From Mytilisepta virgata (taxonomy: Eukaryota > Mollusca > Bivalvia > Mytilida > Mytilidae), in the NCBI GenBank assembly GCA_028015205.1, contig CM051518.1, forward strand, positions 54,484,372 to 54,548,371: a stretch of 64,000 nucleotides of DNA, in the 5' to 3' direction. The translations under genes and the position numbers were made by a program. The notes under the pieces were generated by a model, which did no database searches, had not been told where the DNA came from, and saw only the letters and a program-made list of their open reading frames with translations. Positions 10,841-24,056 of the stretch are shown here, in pieces; the first letter of the stretch is position 1; every line of letters begins with the position of its first letter.

Positions 10841-13800
10841 TCTGTGCACATGTTGACAGACTACTGTTCATTTGGATATATATGAGCACACAGTTGAACA
10901 GCAAAAAAGGTATTGGTTTTTCAAACATCATCATTAATGAAAACATTTTACATGTTGAATGTATACTGATTCTTGGTACCTTAAATACTCTCAGCATAGA
11001 AGCTTTCTGATAAAACACATCCAAAAATTATATTTGTTAATTTATTTTTAGTAACTGGATTAGGCTTTTACAGATATTTAGCAGGTCTTTGCCATATCTA
11101 CCGTTTGGTGTAAGCATCTTTGTATTCGTATAGTTCTTCATAAGGTTAGATGCTCTGAGTATATAATTTTCAAACAATATTCAGTATTGCCACTATACAC
11201 TTTTTGAAATATTTCCTGCACGAATTTTCAATTTTTTTTACTGTTGTCATTATCAGGTTTGCTAGAATTGACTACTGAAAGCAGCTCTATTTTTTATTTA
11301 GTTTTTTCGGATAAGACTCAGACATTTTCAGTTCCACATTAAAATTCCGCAGAGTTCGGTTATTCCAAACCACAATTATTCAACAGATATAAACATAAAA
11401 GAAAATCTTCTGTGGTTACATAGTTTGGACATTTAGTAACTAATTTTCCGTATCTAGCAAACAACATTGATACCTTCTTCAAATCCTGATAATTCAAAGA
11501 AGGGATGTAATTGTTGGCGGGTACTTGTGCAAATATTGTGAATGTTATTATTGTTAGACTAAAGATTGCACGATTTATAGTTTGCAGATGAAACAAAACG
11601 AAGTGGCTAAACTCTCTTTTGAGTGCCGGTATAAACAACGGTGTTAAGTCTGGAAGAAGAGCCACTAGTTTTAGAGAATCTTGGTTAATCAAATATTCAA
11701 ACGCGATTGTACATGTGAATTACAGTCTTTATCATTGTAATGATTAAAATTAATGATATAAGAAAATTCAAAAATGTAATCATCAGCACAAACATAGACA
11801 TTTTAAATCTTCTGGTAGGTCTGAAGATGGTGCTGATAAATAACACCCTTCAGACGCTAGGTGAACGCTGGGCAGCGTTGTATATGAGACTAGATGCAAT
11901 CTTGTTTGAAAAATACGAGTTGTAAACGCTTGGAAAGTTATAAAATATGTCCTTGGTGTTGTTTTCAATAAACGATTGAGAGAGAGATATTCTACGCAGG
12001 TTATTGCACCAACTGATTGGGGTTAATTCTTCATAGATTGGAAAAAATTACTGTCAGTCCTTAAATTTATTTTATAAATATTTCTCTTCTTGTCAAAACA
12101 TTTAGTAACATGAATATATATGCATTTTATTTCCGGATTTTGAAATTTCTAATTTACAAAATGGAAATATGATATATAAAAATTATGTATAGATATTCAA
12201 ATAAATATTATGCAAAAGTATTTATTATAAGATTCCATAACAGAATCATTAATATAGCAATAAATGAAGTTTATCTAGATAAGATTCGAAAATGATCTTA
12301 ATTGAATGTTCTATTTCACCAGCTGTTATTATCGAGATAATACAAATAAATATAAATTGTGGTAAAATTAACAATTTTAAAATAGTCCCAAATAATAATT
12401 AAACTAAGTAAATAGCTAATATTAATTATTTTACGCTGTGTGTCAATATAATGTGCAATTTTATTTCGCTTCATCTACTAGTCCATAACGACAATAATCT
12501 CTGATATATTAATAAGGAAACGCCAGCTTAACCCGAATTTGACAAATTATATTTTGAGTATGGTATTAATTAACCACATAGATTAAAGTACCATCACAAA
12601 CTTAATGATAAAACTTATAATTAGTAGCCCGTCGATTTTTAGTCCTCTCATATTAACATATATATGTAAAAGTCGCGCATGTTCTTTACGGGGGGTTATG
12701 TATGGTAAGCTGTTTTAATTAGTAAGCCAATTATAATTGCATATTCATTGAATTAAATATGTTCTGGTATACCATTTCTTTCACTCGTTTGAATAATCCA
12801 TAAGGTTCAATAATCAACTCAAATGGAAACCATCTGACGTTGGAACACATTAATTTCCCGTCCAGATTTTACTAATTAAATCTTGGTGATATTTTGAAAC
12901 TTTTAAATGACAGAATCGAAGATTAGCCGCATATTAGTATGTATCTGTCACTGTGCCTGTGGTGGCGCTGTAAGAAACCAACGTTGCATAACTTTGATTT
13001 ATTTCAAAATTGATAGGCAACAATATTAATATTCAGAACTTAAAAAAAAAACGTGTATAAATTTATTGGTCGTCTCTAAAAGCTGAAATTTCTAAGCTGT
13101 CTTTTCTTGTTCATGTTTAATTACAGTAAAGAACCAATAACATATAAATATAAATTTAGGTTCAGTAAACTTTTGCCAGTGTATGAACCATTATACTTAT
13201 TTTTTGAGGGGTTACACTGATAAATAGTATACCTCAAGACAAACAAAACGGATTTTGGTGTGAAATAGGGTAATTTTTCATGATAGTTATCTCAAATCAA
13301 AGAGAAAATCGACCATGGATTGCTCCAACGTGACAATTTTACACTGTGCAGTATTTACTAAGCCAGATAAAAGAAACTCATCCTTTAATCTCCGTATGGA
13401 TACGAGTAAAGCTAGGAAGAATGATGTGACCCGGGATCCGAACATATTAGTTAAATATGAATTGATAACGATTATTATTGATTTATTATTGAAGAAATTA
13501 AAATTGGTTTGTTTTAAGTATCCTAAATGCACAATGTTTTTAATTGAGGTATTTTTTTTCAACCTTTTGTCTACACGTATATGATTAACCTTTTTGTAGT
13601 CCGAGATCCATATTGATTATTGTACGATCGTACTACACTTTTGGGCGTGAAGAGCACTAACAGATTTGCCACCTAACGGGATAGTGGGATTTTGTTTTTG
13701 AAAAAGATCGTTTGGTAATCCGATCACAGCTTGAGGAATTGACTATCATGTTTTTCAGCCAAAAATAAATGACGCCTTGGAGTGACCGAGTGACTTTGTA

Positions 13801-14290
13801 TTTTTGCTGTGTTGTCTAGAAACAGGCACATTTTTGTTGTAATATACTTCGTTGATATGGTTTTTACCATGCAAATACATGTTGAAAATAATAGATCAGT
13901 TACATTCAGATGCCGTGTGTGCCATCCTGTATTACCTTCACAACATGGCATAAACTGACGACCGAAAATAATGTTTTCAAAAATAAGAATAAAAAAAATA
14001 AAAAGAAGAGTATGCCACACGGAAAAAATTAAACAATGTCGGACATGAGACAAGAGAAGAAAATAAGGCGAGATGAAACAACAGTAGTCTCGGCCGTTTC
14101 ATGAATCGGCATCCCTTAATAAAACGTAAACCAAATGCAGACGAGCAATAAAAAATTACAAACTTTTAAAAGTTCAAGACCAAAGATAAACTACTTCAAA
14201 TACTGAAACAAAAATTCAACAAGACGCAAAAGTTTTAAAGACTGTTGTTGGATGGCTTCTAATTCAAAGCATTAAGTAGCTGCTAATTCG
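10841..14290. other. AT-rich noncoding DNA between Zic A and Zic B
   Basis: I see no supported gene. Several frames of 60-110 codons occur on both strands (for example 11692-11360 on the minus strand) but none shows a domain, a splice structure or compositional contrast. A few more GC-rich islets, such as about 11820-11890 and 13310-13440, could be old transposon debris. Confidence 0.45.
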
Positions 14291-14295
14291 AACAT

Positions 14296-14356
14296 TTTGC
14301 AGCGTACAGTGATTACGATTTGAACTCATCTCGAGCAAGGGGAAGTGGATTCAAGT
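14296..14356 (+). mobile_element. Possible tRNA-derived SINE head
   Basis: AGCGTACAGTGATTAC resembles an A box and GGATTCAAGTCTG resembles a B box (usual form GGTTCAAGTCC). The spacing is similar to that of an internal RNA polymerase III promoter. No cloverleaf can be folded convincingly, so this is not called as a tRNA gene. Confidence 0.3.
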
Positions 14357-15815
14357 CTGAGTTTTTTCTCAAAGTAACTGGTATTTTTTCTCCACTCCTA
14401 TTGAAGAATGTAACCCAACTTTTGTACTCGTACAAGGGAACCTTTTCCCTACTTTTCAAGGACTCCCCTTTTTACTCACCAATTTTTTTAAACCCGTTAT
14501 TGAGTTTCTGTTTCTCAAGAACAGTAGTGTATTAATAAAACCATGCATTTTAACGTGAAAATAAAGAACTTAACGGTTAGATTAAATTGTGATCAAATAA
14601 TTTCCGATCTAAGTGCATGGAGATTCATTCCATCATTAAAGCCAGTCATTCTCTTTAGTCATACTACACCTTCCATCAGAAGTAAAGAACCATATTGATT
14701 TGATGAGTTCAAAAAACCTCGAGGCTTAAGATGTTCCAGAGACAATTAGCCAAGACCAAAAAGTCAGATTTTATAGAAAATGAATTATACCCATATTCAA
14801 AAAACATAATGGAAATCAAATCTTAATATGAAAGGTAATAGATTACAGTTTCACATTTCCCATATAGTCATTTAAAGTCTCTGCTCCGCACCCTTCCCGT
14901 GGAGACGCAATAACTTTATTCTTTATTATGACTTCCAGGGTCTGATTTCAGTTGGGTCTGGATGAAAACAACACGACAGGGTACAATGGAAATATAGAAT
15001 AATAGTGAATTATAATCTGGTCTTCCACAGTGAGAGATCATAAACTCGTTAACGAACTGAACTACCCATATATTCCTGAAATAGTTTGGATATCATATTA
15101 ATAATTTAATTCATAATAAGGGTAAGGGTCTTGGCGAAAAATATTACTCTTATACATATGTAGGTTTTCACATTTTTGTCAAGCGTGACTTGCAGTTCAA
15201 GATTTGATTGTTTCTTTGGACAAAAAAGTAATTTTTGTAGAGTATATATAAATTTTTGGGTCACATGAAAATAACATAGTAATTCGTCCTGAAGATCTTT
15301 ACTGAAGCAAGAAATTACTGAAGAATACACCAAGAGAAATATTATAGTTCATACGTATGTTTCTTTTTTATATTTTTTTTTTCACGATATAGAATATGTT
15401 CATACCGGCCACTGAGAAGATTAATTCATTTATTAACCAGACAATGACAAGTTCTAAAGTCGCTCAAATTCGAAAGACTTGCATATTTTCTTTGCATATC
15501 AGGTACTACAAAAAATTTTACGAAGATTGTCATTTGTGTTTGAACGATTTTAGAGCCTTTAATCGTCAAATCTTGGAATTTGCATGAAAAACATGTATAT
15601 CAACAAGAATAGTCAATATAAAACTGTGTTTTTCAGCTGTTGTGTACAAAAAAAATCATTTCATATCTGTTTGTATAGACGAACAAGTTAACAGATGCAG
15701 TATTAGAGCACATAAGTGATTAACTCATGTAATAGTAAAATAAGAACACAGTAGGAGAAAAGTTGTGACTTTTACAAGTCGACCGTTATATATTGACAAT
15801 ATTTTGGTTATGAGT
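14357..15815. other. AT-rich noncoding DNA
   Basis: I see no recognisable gene, RNA or repeat boundary here. The short open frames on both strands carry no domain signature and look like chance runs in AT-rich sequence. Confidence 0.45.
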
Positions 15816-16085
15816 TTTGGCTTTCCAAAGTTTTGGTAAGGTGCGTGTCCCAGGAAGGTCAATCCAGAATTTTACTTTGTCTGGAGTTACGTCAGTTGGG
15901 TTGCTTTGATTGATTGGTATGTCATTGTTGACCTTTCCTGTTATTTATTTTGTCGTTTATTTGTACTCAAGAAATTTTGTCTTATTTTTTTTGGGGTCTT
16001 GACACCTCTGATGACTCTTTTCAAATGTGTCCTATGACAACATTATCTATTGTCTGACGTTTAACCTACTATTTATTGGTTGGTT
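15816..16085 (+). mobile_element. Probable interspersed-repeat fragment (3' tail type)
   Basis: The stretch is T/G-rich on the plus strand and includes GGCTTTCCAAAGTTTTGGTA and a downstream CCAGGAAGGTCAATCCAG. The wording resembles, from memory, the noncoding tails of repeats seen in mussel sequence. The boundaries are approximate and the family is not identified. Confidence 0.35.
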
Positions 16086-19000
16086 CTTGTTTTAAAATAT
16101 GGAAAATAAAGTTTTAAATGACAAAATATAAAACTCTGTTAGACAAATTACAATACAGTCGCACAATCGTTGTTTTCAAAATTTTTTCTGCGTCAAACAA
16201 GTCTATGATATCCGTAAACTGGATCATGAACACTTTTAATATCTTTAAAGTTTTGTGAGAACTACGTACAACACTTCCACAGAGAATATCAAATTCCAGG
16301 AACAGATAAAATATGAGCACAGAACTAAAACAAATGATAAAAAAGGATACAAAAAATTACTGATGGATTAGTAATAGTACAACCCGTAGCTCTGAAACAA
16401 TATCTCAAAGGAGAACTATATCAATCTTGACAACTCATTCGATTAAATTAAGATTCAGTATGAATATTATTTATCGAAAATCATAAGTTAATGAAGAACG
16501 CAGCCGAGTTGTATTTCAAGCACATCCATGTACTTTGATAAACCCCTGATACTGCTTACTTTGTAGATACAACTAGAGACCAATTTCTAACATAGAATAA
16601 CAACAAAAACAACGAACTTTATCAAATTTTAAAATGTTCCAGTTCCCCCGACATAAATGTAGCTATTGTGATATACAATCGATCATCCGACATCAAAAGA
16701 AGGGAAGTCAAATTTTGGACAGAAAATTCAGAATGAATAATTAATGACCATTCTTTTATCGACATCAAGAAAAGCCTAATTACTTCAACAGAACACACTT
16801 ATACTGGATACTATTTCAAGAATATAAATTTATAACGCTTCAGTCAACTATTTTCATTTGCACTGAATCAAAGCTTACGGTGTGGAAAAGTTGCATACGG
16901 GTCATTTATAATGTCGTATTAACGTCATGCTGATTGGTTACGCGATAAGATAAAACGGCGATTAACATCAACGCGGAACGTTAAAAAATGAATTACTGCG
17001 CGTGTACGTCCACCACGGATCAATCTTGAATAATGATAAGAACATCTTCGTGTTATAAGATTAAGCTATATAATTGAATACTGTTCATCATTTATCAAGA
17101 CGAATATACTATTAATTATCCCTCAAGTTAGTTAAACTTTTAAGTCAAGAAAGTATTAAATATTCTTGATAAACCAGAAATAAGATTCCGTCAAACGTTC
17201 TTTATGCCAACTGTTACAAAAGTGCATATAAACTTACCAAAATATGAGAAAATTCTTAAACAGTTTCATTTATTATAGTTGTGCTTCATCTGAAAGCGTT
17301 GTCTTAAGTGTAGAGCAATCATACTGCAATTTCTCAGGCAAAATTATAATTTGAAGAAAATGGAATTATCAATTAAAAAGTTTTTTTTATATAGAAATTG
17401 TGTTAATAATAGGCAGAAAAATAAGCTTACGAGTTGACAATCCCCAGGAAGACATGTCCAGAACCCAGTCGGACTATATTATTTTGACTCCAAGACGACC
17501 AATCTTTCTTGTTACTTGATATCACGATTGCCGTGTGTTTACCAAGTGATCAAATGCCACCGAGGCGGAGGTGGATAATTCCCAGATTTCCAGTAAATAT
17601 TCTTTGTTAGCCCCAAATATATAAAGAAATAAAGAAAAAAAAACATTAGAAAGAAAAACAAAAAACATAAAAAAAACATTAGAAAGAAAAAAAAAAACAT
17701 TAGAAAGAAAAAAAACAGATGACTTTGCGAAACATTGAAACGGACAAACTCTAAAATAAAAAAGTGGTATTGTAATCGTAATCTCTCAAATGACAACAAA
17801 ATTCCTTATAAAAGTCAAATATATCTATCTATTGTTTGTTTACATTCCCAGCTGTAAAGGGGACAAACAAACGAATAACAAAACTATTTTTAAACGGATT
17901 CCTAAGTATCCTCTTAGTTGTCTCAGAGGTATTGATAGGGAAGAATTTATAGTGTCTCTGGTCAGAACAATCTTCCAAGTTTTACAGCAAGGTATTCTTT
18001 TTGTCAGCAATTTATTCACTGCCTAGGTATGTCAACAGCTGGACAAAATTTGTACGTGCTTGGCTTAGTCTTTTTATCTGGTCAAATTTAGTATATAAGG
18101 TTTTCGTCAACGAAAACAAATATCTTGTAAAAAATCTAATCCAAAAATTTTGTAAAAATTTAAAATTTTTATAAATAAAAAATGCAACTTGTTGAATATT
18201 TTTTAGGAGTTGAAAAATTCTTTACATCTGTTTTCTGGTCAGTTTGTCTACGAAAAGAAAACAAACAACTTAGACAAATATACCTATAAACACTACATAT
18301 AACAAATCAAACTTAATATTGCAATAAGCAAGATATAAGAATCTATAATCTTTGTCTGCCAATCAGAATGAATTCTTACATACAGTCTCAGTAATAATTG
18401 TTTAAAACAAAGCAGGAAATTGCGTTGATATGATGTGTATCATTACAGCAAAACCCCGATTCCCGCCATGAAAATCTGCATGGAATCCTAACTTTTTGTG
18501 TTTCACGGTTAATAAAGACATCGCAATACCGTTGAAAAGTCAGCTTCAATTAAACGCTTTAAAGAAAGACTTTAGACAGATACTTGCCGTAAATTAAATG
18601 GGAATGTCGTAAAATATTAGCGTGTATATTCTTCTTTTCCTCTCCCAGGCATAAAATTTGTAAAATATTAATGCTGACATGTTAATATAGCATATAAAAA
18701 GATGAAAAGAAGGAAAGATAATGGTTTATGCACGCAGAATACAATATCCAGTGCGTTTTTACCGCATCGAAATTAATATGGCGGCAAGTTTCATTCATAA
18801 TCTATTTCTAAATATATTTTTTTTATTCCCTGACTGTTAACTTTTGTTTTGCTTTTTCAGTCAATTCGCAGATCTCCAGAGTTGATTCTGTATAACAAAG
18901 AGGAGTCTATCATTTGAATGTTATTTATTATGCCCGAATAAGAATTGACGACTGCAAAAAAGAGAATCATTATCCCAACTTCTTCTTTTCTTTGTCAGAA

Positions 19001-19737
19001 ACTATGGATAAGCACTATGCCTACAACCAAACGACAAAGATTTTACATCAATTAGGAAACGATATAAGCTTTCCTTGGGCGGGAATTTATAAATTAGTTA
19101 CAGTGAATAGCCATGAAAAATTGTTACAATATTATTTCTATTGAAATAATTTTAAAAGATATTTTCCTCTCCGTACAACATCAAGCGTTCTTCGATAAAG
19201 GTTGAAGAACGATGAACGCGAGTCAATTGTAGTCAGTTAATCAAATATAAAGCGATAAAGCTTTTAACTGCAGGGTGAAAATGTGCTTCAATGCTTTCTT
19301 TGCTTTGCTTTCGCGGCAGGCAAGGTACTTGATTTTTCCAAATGTGTAAATTTAATGATCTAAATCAACATAAAGAGAAATTCATATACTTTCCAGCATG
19401 CAAATACCTCTCTATTTGATATACAACTCATAAAATAAAACTAAATTGGTGTTTGTGTACACAAAAAAACGAAATGGATTATAAATGGACTTTTAATAAA
19501 CCAAATCGCCCGTATATTGAAAGCTTTCTGAGGTAGAAATAAATATAATTTGCATATTATTCAAAGAGACTATTATTTAATTCATTTTGCTAAAATTATT
19601 CTGAACGGAGAAGCAATGCTACAAAAAACTGTTAAAACATATATACTGATAAAATGATTTTTTACTTTTTTATTTTATCATAATCATTTTTATTTATTCT
19701 TTTTTAATTTAAATGTTTTTTCTATGAAAAATTAGTC
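16086..19737. other. Noncoding DNA with a CpG-containing patch
   Basis: No gene is supported. At about 16870-17050 the sequence changes character: several CpG dinucleotides (GGTTACGCGATAAG, AACGCGGAACG, CTGCGCGTGTACG) and a GATTGG inverted CCAAT box. This looks like a promoter or enhancer-type island about 7.7 kb upstream of Zic A. A smaller patch at 18440-18560 and an ATGGCGGC word at 18778 are also out of keeping with the AT-rich background. The long T-rich minus-strand frame at 17539-17799 is an artefact of an A-rich tandem repeat. Confidence 0.45.
17634..17718. repeat. A-rich minisatellite, three units
   Basis: The unit ACATTAGAAAGAAAAA occurs three times, separated by A-rich spacers of varying length. 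It is simple tandem sequence. It produces a long Phe/Leu-rich open frame on the other strand that should not be taken as a membrane protein. Confidence 0.85.
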
Positions 19738-19738
19738 A

Positions 19739-20054
19739 AAATTATTATTATTTAAGGAGTTCCTCAATTATCTATGAACCTCCACAATTCGATTTCAGGA
19801 GCTCAAATATCTCTGAACCTACACCATTCGATTTCAGGACCTCCATAAATATTTTTTTTCAGGGGGTCCTGAAATCGAATTGTGGAGGTCTTGAAATAGT
19901 TGAAGAGCTACTGAAATCGAATGGTGGAGGTCCTGAAATATTTGAGGAGCTCCTGAAATTGAATTGTGGAGGTCCAGAAAAATTTGAGGGGCTCCTGACA
20001 TCGAATTGCGGAGGTCCATAAATAACTGAGAACCTCCTTAACTAATAATAATTC
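19739..20054. mobile_element. Foldback-type repeat element with inner tandem units
   Basis: The ends are inverted copies: AATTATTATTATTTAAGGAG on the left against CTCCTTAACTAATAATAATT on the right. Inside, units of about 60 bp built on a CCTGAAATCGAATTGTGGAG core repeat four times on the right arm (19866-20016). They reappear in reverse complement twice on the left arm (19780-19845), around a T-rich centre near 19851-19859. The whole block could therefore fold into a long hairpin. It resembles foldback (FB-like) elements or MITEs with minisatellite arms. The minus-strand open frame inside (DLHNSISGAPQIFQ-type repeats) is a by-product. Confidence 0.8.
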
Positions 20055-20294
20055 TAACTACTTCCGCGACTCTTAAGAAAAACAGCTGAAGGAAGGTTTT
20101 ATGCCATTATATTGAAATCAGCAAATTTTTAAACCGGATTTGATTGATATATTTAAATATAATTCTGACGGTTTAAAAAAAAATAAATACCATTCCCTTG
20201 TTTGAATATACTATATTCTGAAAAAAATATCAATTACAAAGCTTGGTTCTGGATTCAGCAGCATAAAAAAGACTCATTATATGAAAAAGAATAG

Positions 20295-20600
20295 GGAATG
20301 GAAACGGGGAATGTGTCGAACCCCCGAGACAACAATGCGACCAAAGAGCAGAACACAGCTCAAGGCTACCAATGGGTCTTCAACGCAGCGAGAAAATCCC
20401 GCACCCGCTTCAGCTCGCCCCTAAACAATAACGCATACTACTTCAGCGAAATGGGCGCCACACTAAACTCCGAAACATACACATGAACCAAAATTCAAAA
20501 ATTTTGACACACAAGACTAATAAAGGATAGTGGTACCTGACTTGGTATACAGGCGCAAAAATGCGGCGGGATTAAACATGTTTTGTGAGATCTCAACTCC
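20295..20600 (+). mobile_element. Copy of an abundant mussel interspersed repeat
   Basis: GGGAATGTGTCGAACCCCCG, then CAATGGGTCTTCAACGCAGC, CACACTAAACTCCGAA and GCGCAAAAATGCGGCGGGAT occur in order. From memory, this series of phrases is a very common repeat in mytilid and other bivalve transcripts and genomes, so it supports the host assignment. The GC content is well above the local background. The 62-codon plus-strand frame across it (from 20298) belongs to the repeat and is not a host gene. Confidence 0.75.
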
Positions 20601-23600
20601 TCTCTATGCCTCTAGAGTACGTTTACACACGCTTTACAAGAATTGTGAGTGTTGAAAAAAATTCTTCTTTAATCTATTAGAACATTTGTGCCATTACGTG
20701 CCTTATCCCATTTTCTTCTTCTATAATTCCAGATTTCGTATTTCCATATAAAATTATGAATATAATTTCCGAACACCCGCACTGAAGGCAGTAGTTAGTA
20801 TGCATGTTGTGTGTTTGTTATCCATCATAATTTTACTTTTTTGATGCCTAATGGTGGGTATCATTTTTGATTGGATTTAAAAACGGGTACCACTTCGTGC
20901 CGTATAAGGAATTAAATATAAGAGCTACCGGAAAATTTTATACATAGTCGAATTTGAAAACAATAATTTCAGAATAAGCGATTAGAACCGTGTCAATGAA
21001 ACGTAGAAAGGTTTTTGTATAGATTCGCAGTTCTCTATCTGTAGGTCTATTTGTATTCATTAGAATTTGGATCATAATCCGTTTTCTAGACTGCAAGACG
21101 CAGAGAACGGCAATTGAAATATTAAAAAAATCAAACCGTGATGGATGATAGAATATGCTTTCAATATATGTTTATAAATCCGTGAATGAGTTTTGACACA
21201 AGGTGAAAACGATTTTTAAACTTCAGTGCCTTCAACAGAGAAAGCACATTAATCTTTAATTGAAGCTTAAATGAAAATGTTATCGACATTTTTCACAGTT
21301 TCGGGTGTCGTGCAGGGCATCGTATTGTCCCTTCTGTTCAACGAAATTCTACAGAAAATTAACTGAATACATTGCTTTGTATAAAAGAATCTGTTTCAAG
21401 ACCATTAATTTGTTGAGAACACCTTTATTTTTGAAGTTCAGAATAGAACAAATTCAAATATTTACCTAAATGTGCCTCCAACAAGATGAGCATTTTCTCA
21501 GCAACAATGTGTCAAATACAAAAAATCAATGAAGCGTGACACTGGATTCCAACTGTTTCAATGTGACAGCCATTTATAGATCTTTTACGTTTTTACTATA
21601 ATGCCAACTATAAAATGATTATTTCTTAAATAATGAATGAAAACTACTATACAATTAGAAAAATTGGAGCACTTTTGTTGGATAAAACATCTCGAAAGTA
21701 AGGTTTATAATAACCCATTTGTTTGGTCTTAATCAATAATAATTATCTCATTCTGTACTTTATAAATGTATGAAGTAATGAAAAATCAAAATACATAAAA
21801 TTCTTTAGTTTATTTTAACTCATGGTTTTATAAATAGTTTTATATTATTGAAGACGAACGTGACTTGTACAAACTTTGTTAAATGAAAACTATTGAAACC
21901 TTAAGAGATTACAATCCTTATTCACAGAAATTCTTAAACGTAAATTCGGTAGTAACTTCTTAGTATTTCATTATGCCATATTTCTGAAATTACGTGTACA
22001 AAAGTTTTGTAAATGAGGCTGTAGTGTTGTACATAACACTAACTTGTGGGTGTTTATTGTTCAAATATAGGAATGCGACACAAATAGTTTTGGTGAATGT
22101 CGAGAAAAAAATAATTTTGTGAACGGAGAACTGTATTTCTTATTTTTGGAGATAAATTAGCACATTGCATATAGACTGAATGCCAATTTTTCAATATTAA
22201 GTTTAAAGAAAACACAATTTTATATGAATACAAATGTTAACTTATTGTTCTTACAAATATGATTTACTGCTGACGAGTTTATAAACTTTTACCGGATATC
22301 CGGGTGCTCCAACACTGGAGGGATCTACGTAAATAGTGCTTTAACTAATAGAGAGCAAAAGAATTCAATGCTCGAAAAATTAATGCAAATTGCATTACAA
22401 CAAACTGCACTTCATATGCCAAAAAAGAAAATGCGATAAAGTAAAATAAGAAAAAATTAGACTTGACTGCAGATTTACGCAAATATCATCATCATCATGA
22501 AAAATATGAGGTGAGCGACATAGAGACACACAATCCATTACTAAGAACCCGTGTTATTAACAATAATGCCGACGTAATACAAAATATTTAACTTTTTGTA
22601 CATCTGTCTTAAACTCTTAAAACCAACTAAACTTATAATAATAATAATTGTAATATAACATTTTTATACTAATAATTTACATATCAATATGATCAGCAGA
22701 CGTTATCACAAAAACTGCACGCGCTACTCAGGAAGTTAAATAGACTCATCTTATCTTCATCCGATAAAGCAATTATGACTGTTTTGATTCTTTCTCCCCG
22801 GGAATGGTAAGCAAAATCTTCATTATTACACCTGCTCACCAATTTACAATTTGCTCGACACTTATTACCAATGTTTTCGGGTGATCTTTGTTTCCTCGTC
22901 GCTTCAGTGCAGACATGATTTGATCGGATCAACTTTATAAGAAGATTTGGTGATCGCTAGCAGGTTGCAAGAAAGGCTTTTCTACAACATTTTTAAGTAC
23001 AGTTATAAAACGCAGATATTATAATTGTATAAACAATATTATGTGTATTAATAAATACAGAAAATAAACAATGAGAAAAAAAGTTTGTCTGATTGTGTTG
23101 AAGGAGAGTTTGCCAATACCCCCTTCTCTTTAAAGGGGTATGGGCTTCATAAATGCTTAAGCTTCTTTATCTTCTCATTTCATTTTTCTGTTTATTGTTA
23201 GGTGTCATTATCCTTTTAGTTTTATGTTTTTTTTTTCTCTCTTTTTATCTACACCCTGTTCGTAACATCCCGCCTTGTTCTGCATTTTTGATTGTTTAGA
23301 TTTCTTCTTTCAACGTATTGCTTCGGTATTCTTTTGTCAATATCTCGAATAATATTCTGACTTTTAATTGTCAAAAGACTGGAACATTATTAAGTACGAA
23401 CTTGTCAATTCTGGACAAATCTTGTCGCAGACGACACTTTTCTATTTCCCTGCACGTGCTCTTTCTCAACGATGTTTTGGTTCAGAATGTTCCTGCTGTG
23501 TTCCTAATCACTGCTTTTAACAAACAAGAAACTAAATCGGCCTTTACTTTCGTATTTATGAATTTTCTTTCTGAAAAACATTATAAAAATACCATAGAAT

Positions 23601-24014
23601 TATGGCTTGATAATACAGTTTTATTTAATAGTCACACGTCTCTATTTAACTCCAGGAAGCGAGGTAGCTCTGCTCTGAAACGATGTTGATAGCCTATTAT
23701 TTGCATGTAAATACGACCAGATATATGGGCCTTTAATGAAGTAAATGTAAAACCTGGTAATTGATTAGATCTTTTTGGTAGTAAAAGGCGTACAACAAAC
23801 AATAAAACAATTACCATTCGGAACAGGCTCGGGTATATAGTATTACACCCGATGACTGATTGCCCGGATTGAATTGCGCCAATTTGCGACGTCTTGTATT
23901 TTCAAAGAAACAATTCATACACAAATCATAAAGAGTGCTAATTATTTAATATAGAAGGTATAATTTTTTCCATTTTTGAAAACGTGCCATAGTTAGATTA
24001 ATTTTTGTATATGC

Positions 24015-24015
<1 letters not shown>

Positions 24016-24055
<40 letters not shown>
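24016..24055 (+). repeat. Poly(A) run of 40 bases
   Basis: An uninterrupted 40-base A run followed by CAAACAAAC. It could be the tail of a retroposed sequence inserted in the plus orientation, but I found neither a clear target-site duplication nor a recognisable body upstream. It may equally be simple slippage. Confidence 0.85.

Positions 24056-24056
<1 letters not shown>

Noticed and set aside
11360..11692. 110-codon minus-strand frame
   Set aside because: No domain, splice site or compositional contrast is visible, and the AT-rich background yields such frames by chance.
14296..14356. A tRNA gene
   Set aside because: A- and B-box-like words are present but no cloverleaf with paired arms can be drawn. 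A SINE remnant is more likely.
17539..17799. Minus-strand frame with long Phe/Leu stretches resembling a membrane protein
   Set aside because: It is the translation of an A-rich tandem repeat (ACATTAGAAAGAAAAA units), so the hydrophobicity is an artefact.
19834..20019. Minus-strand frame with repeats of DLHNSISGAPQIFQ
   Set aside because: It is produced by the minisatellite units of the foldback element and has no independent support.
20298..20486. 62-codon plus-strand ORF with good composition
   Set aside because: It lies entirely within a copy of an abundant bivalve interspersed repeat, so the GC-rich composition comes from the repeat.
23318..23689. 123-codon plus-strand frame upstream of the 40-base poly(A) run, considered as a retroposed gene
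   Set aside because: No family signature, no target-site duplication and no clear 3' processing signal before the A run.
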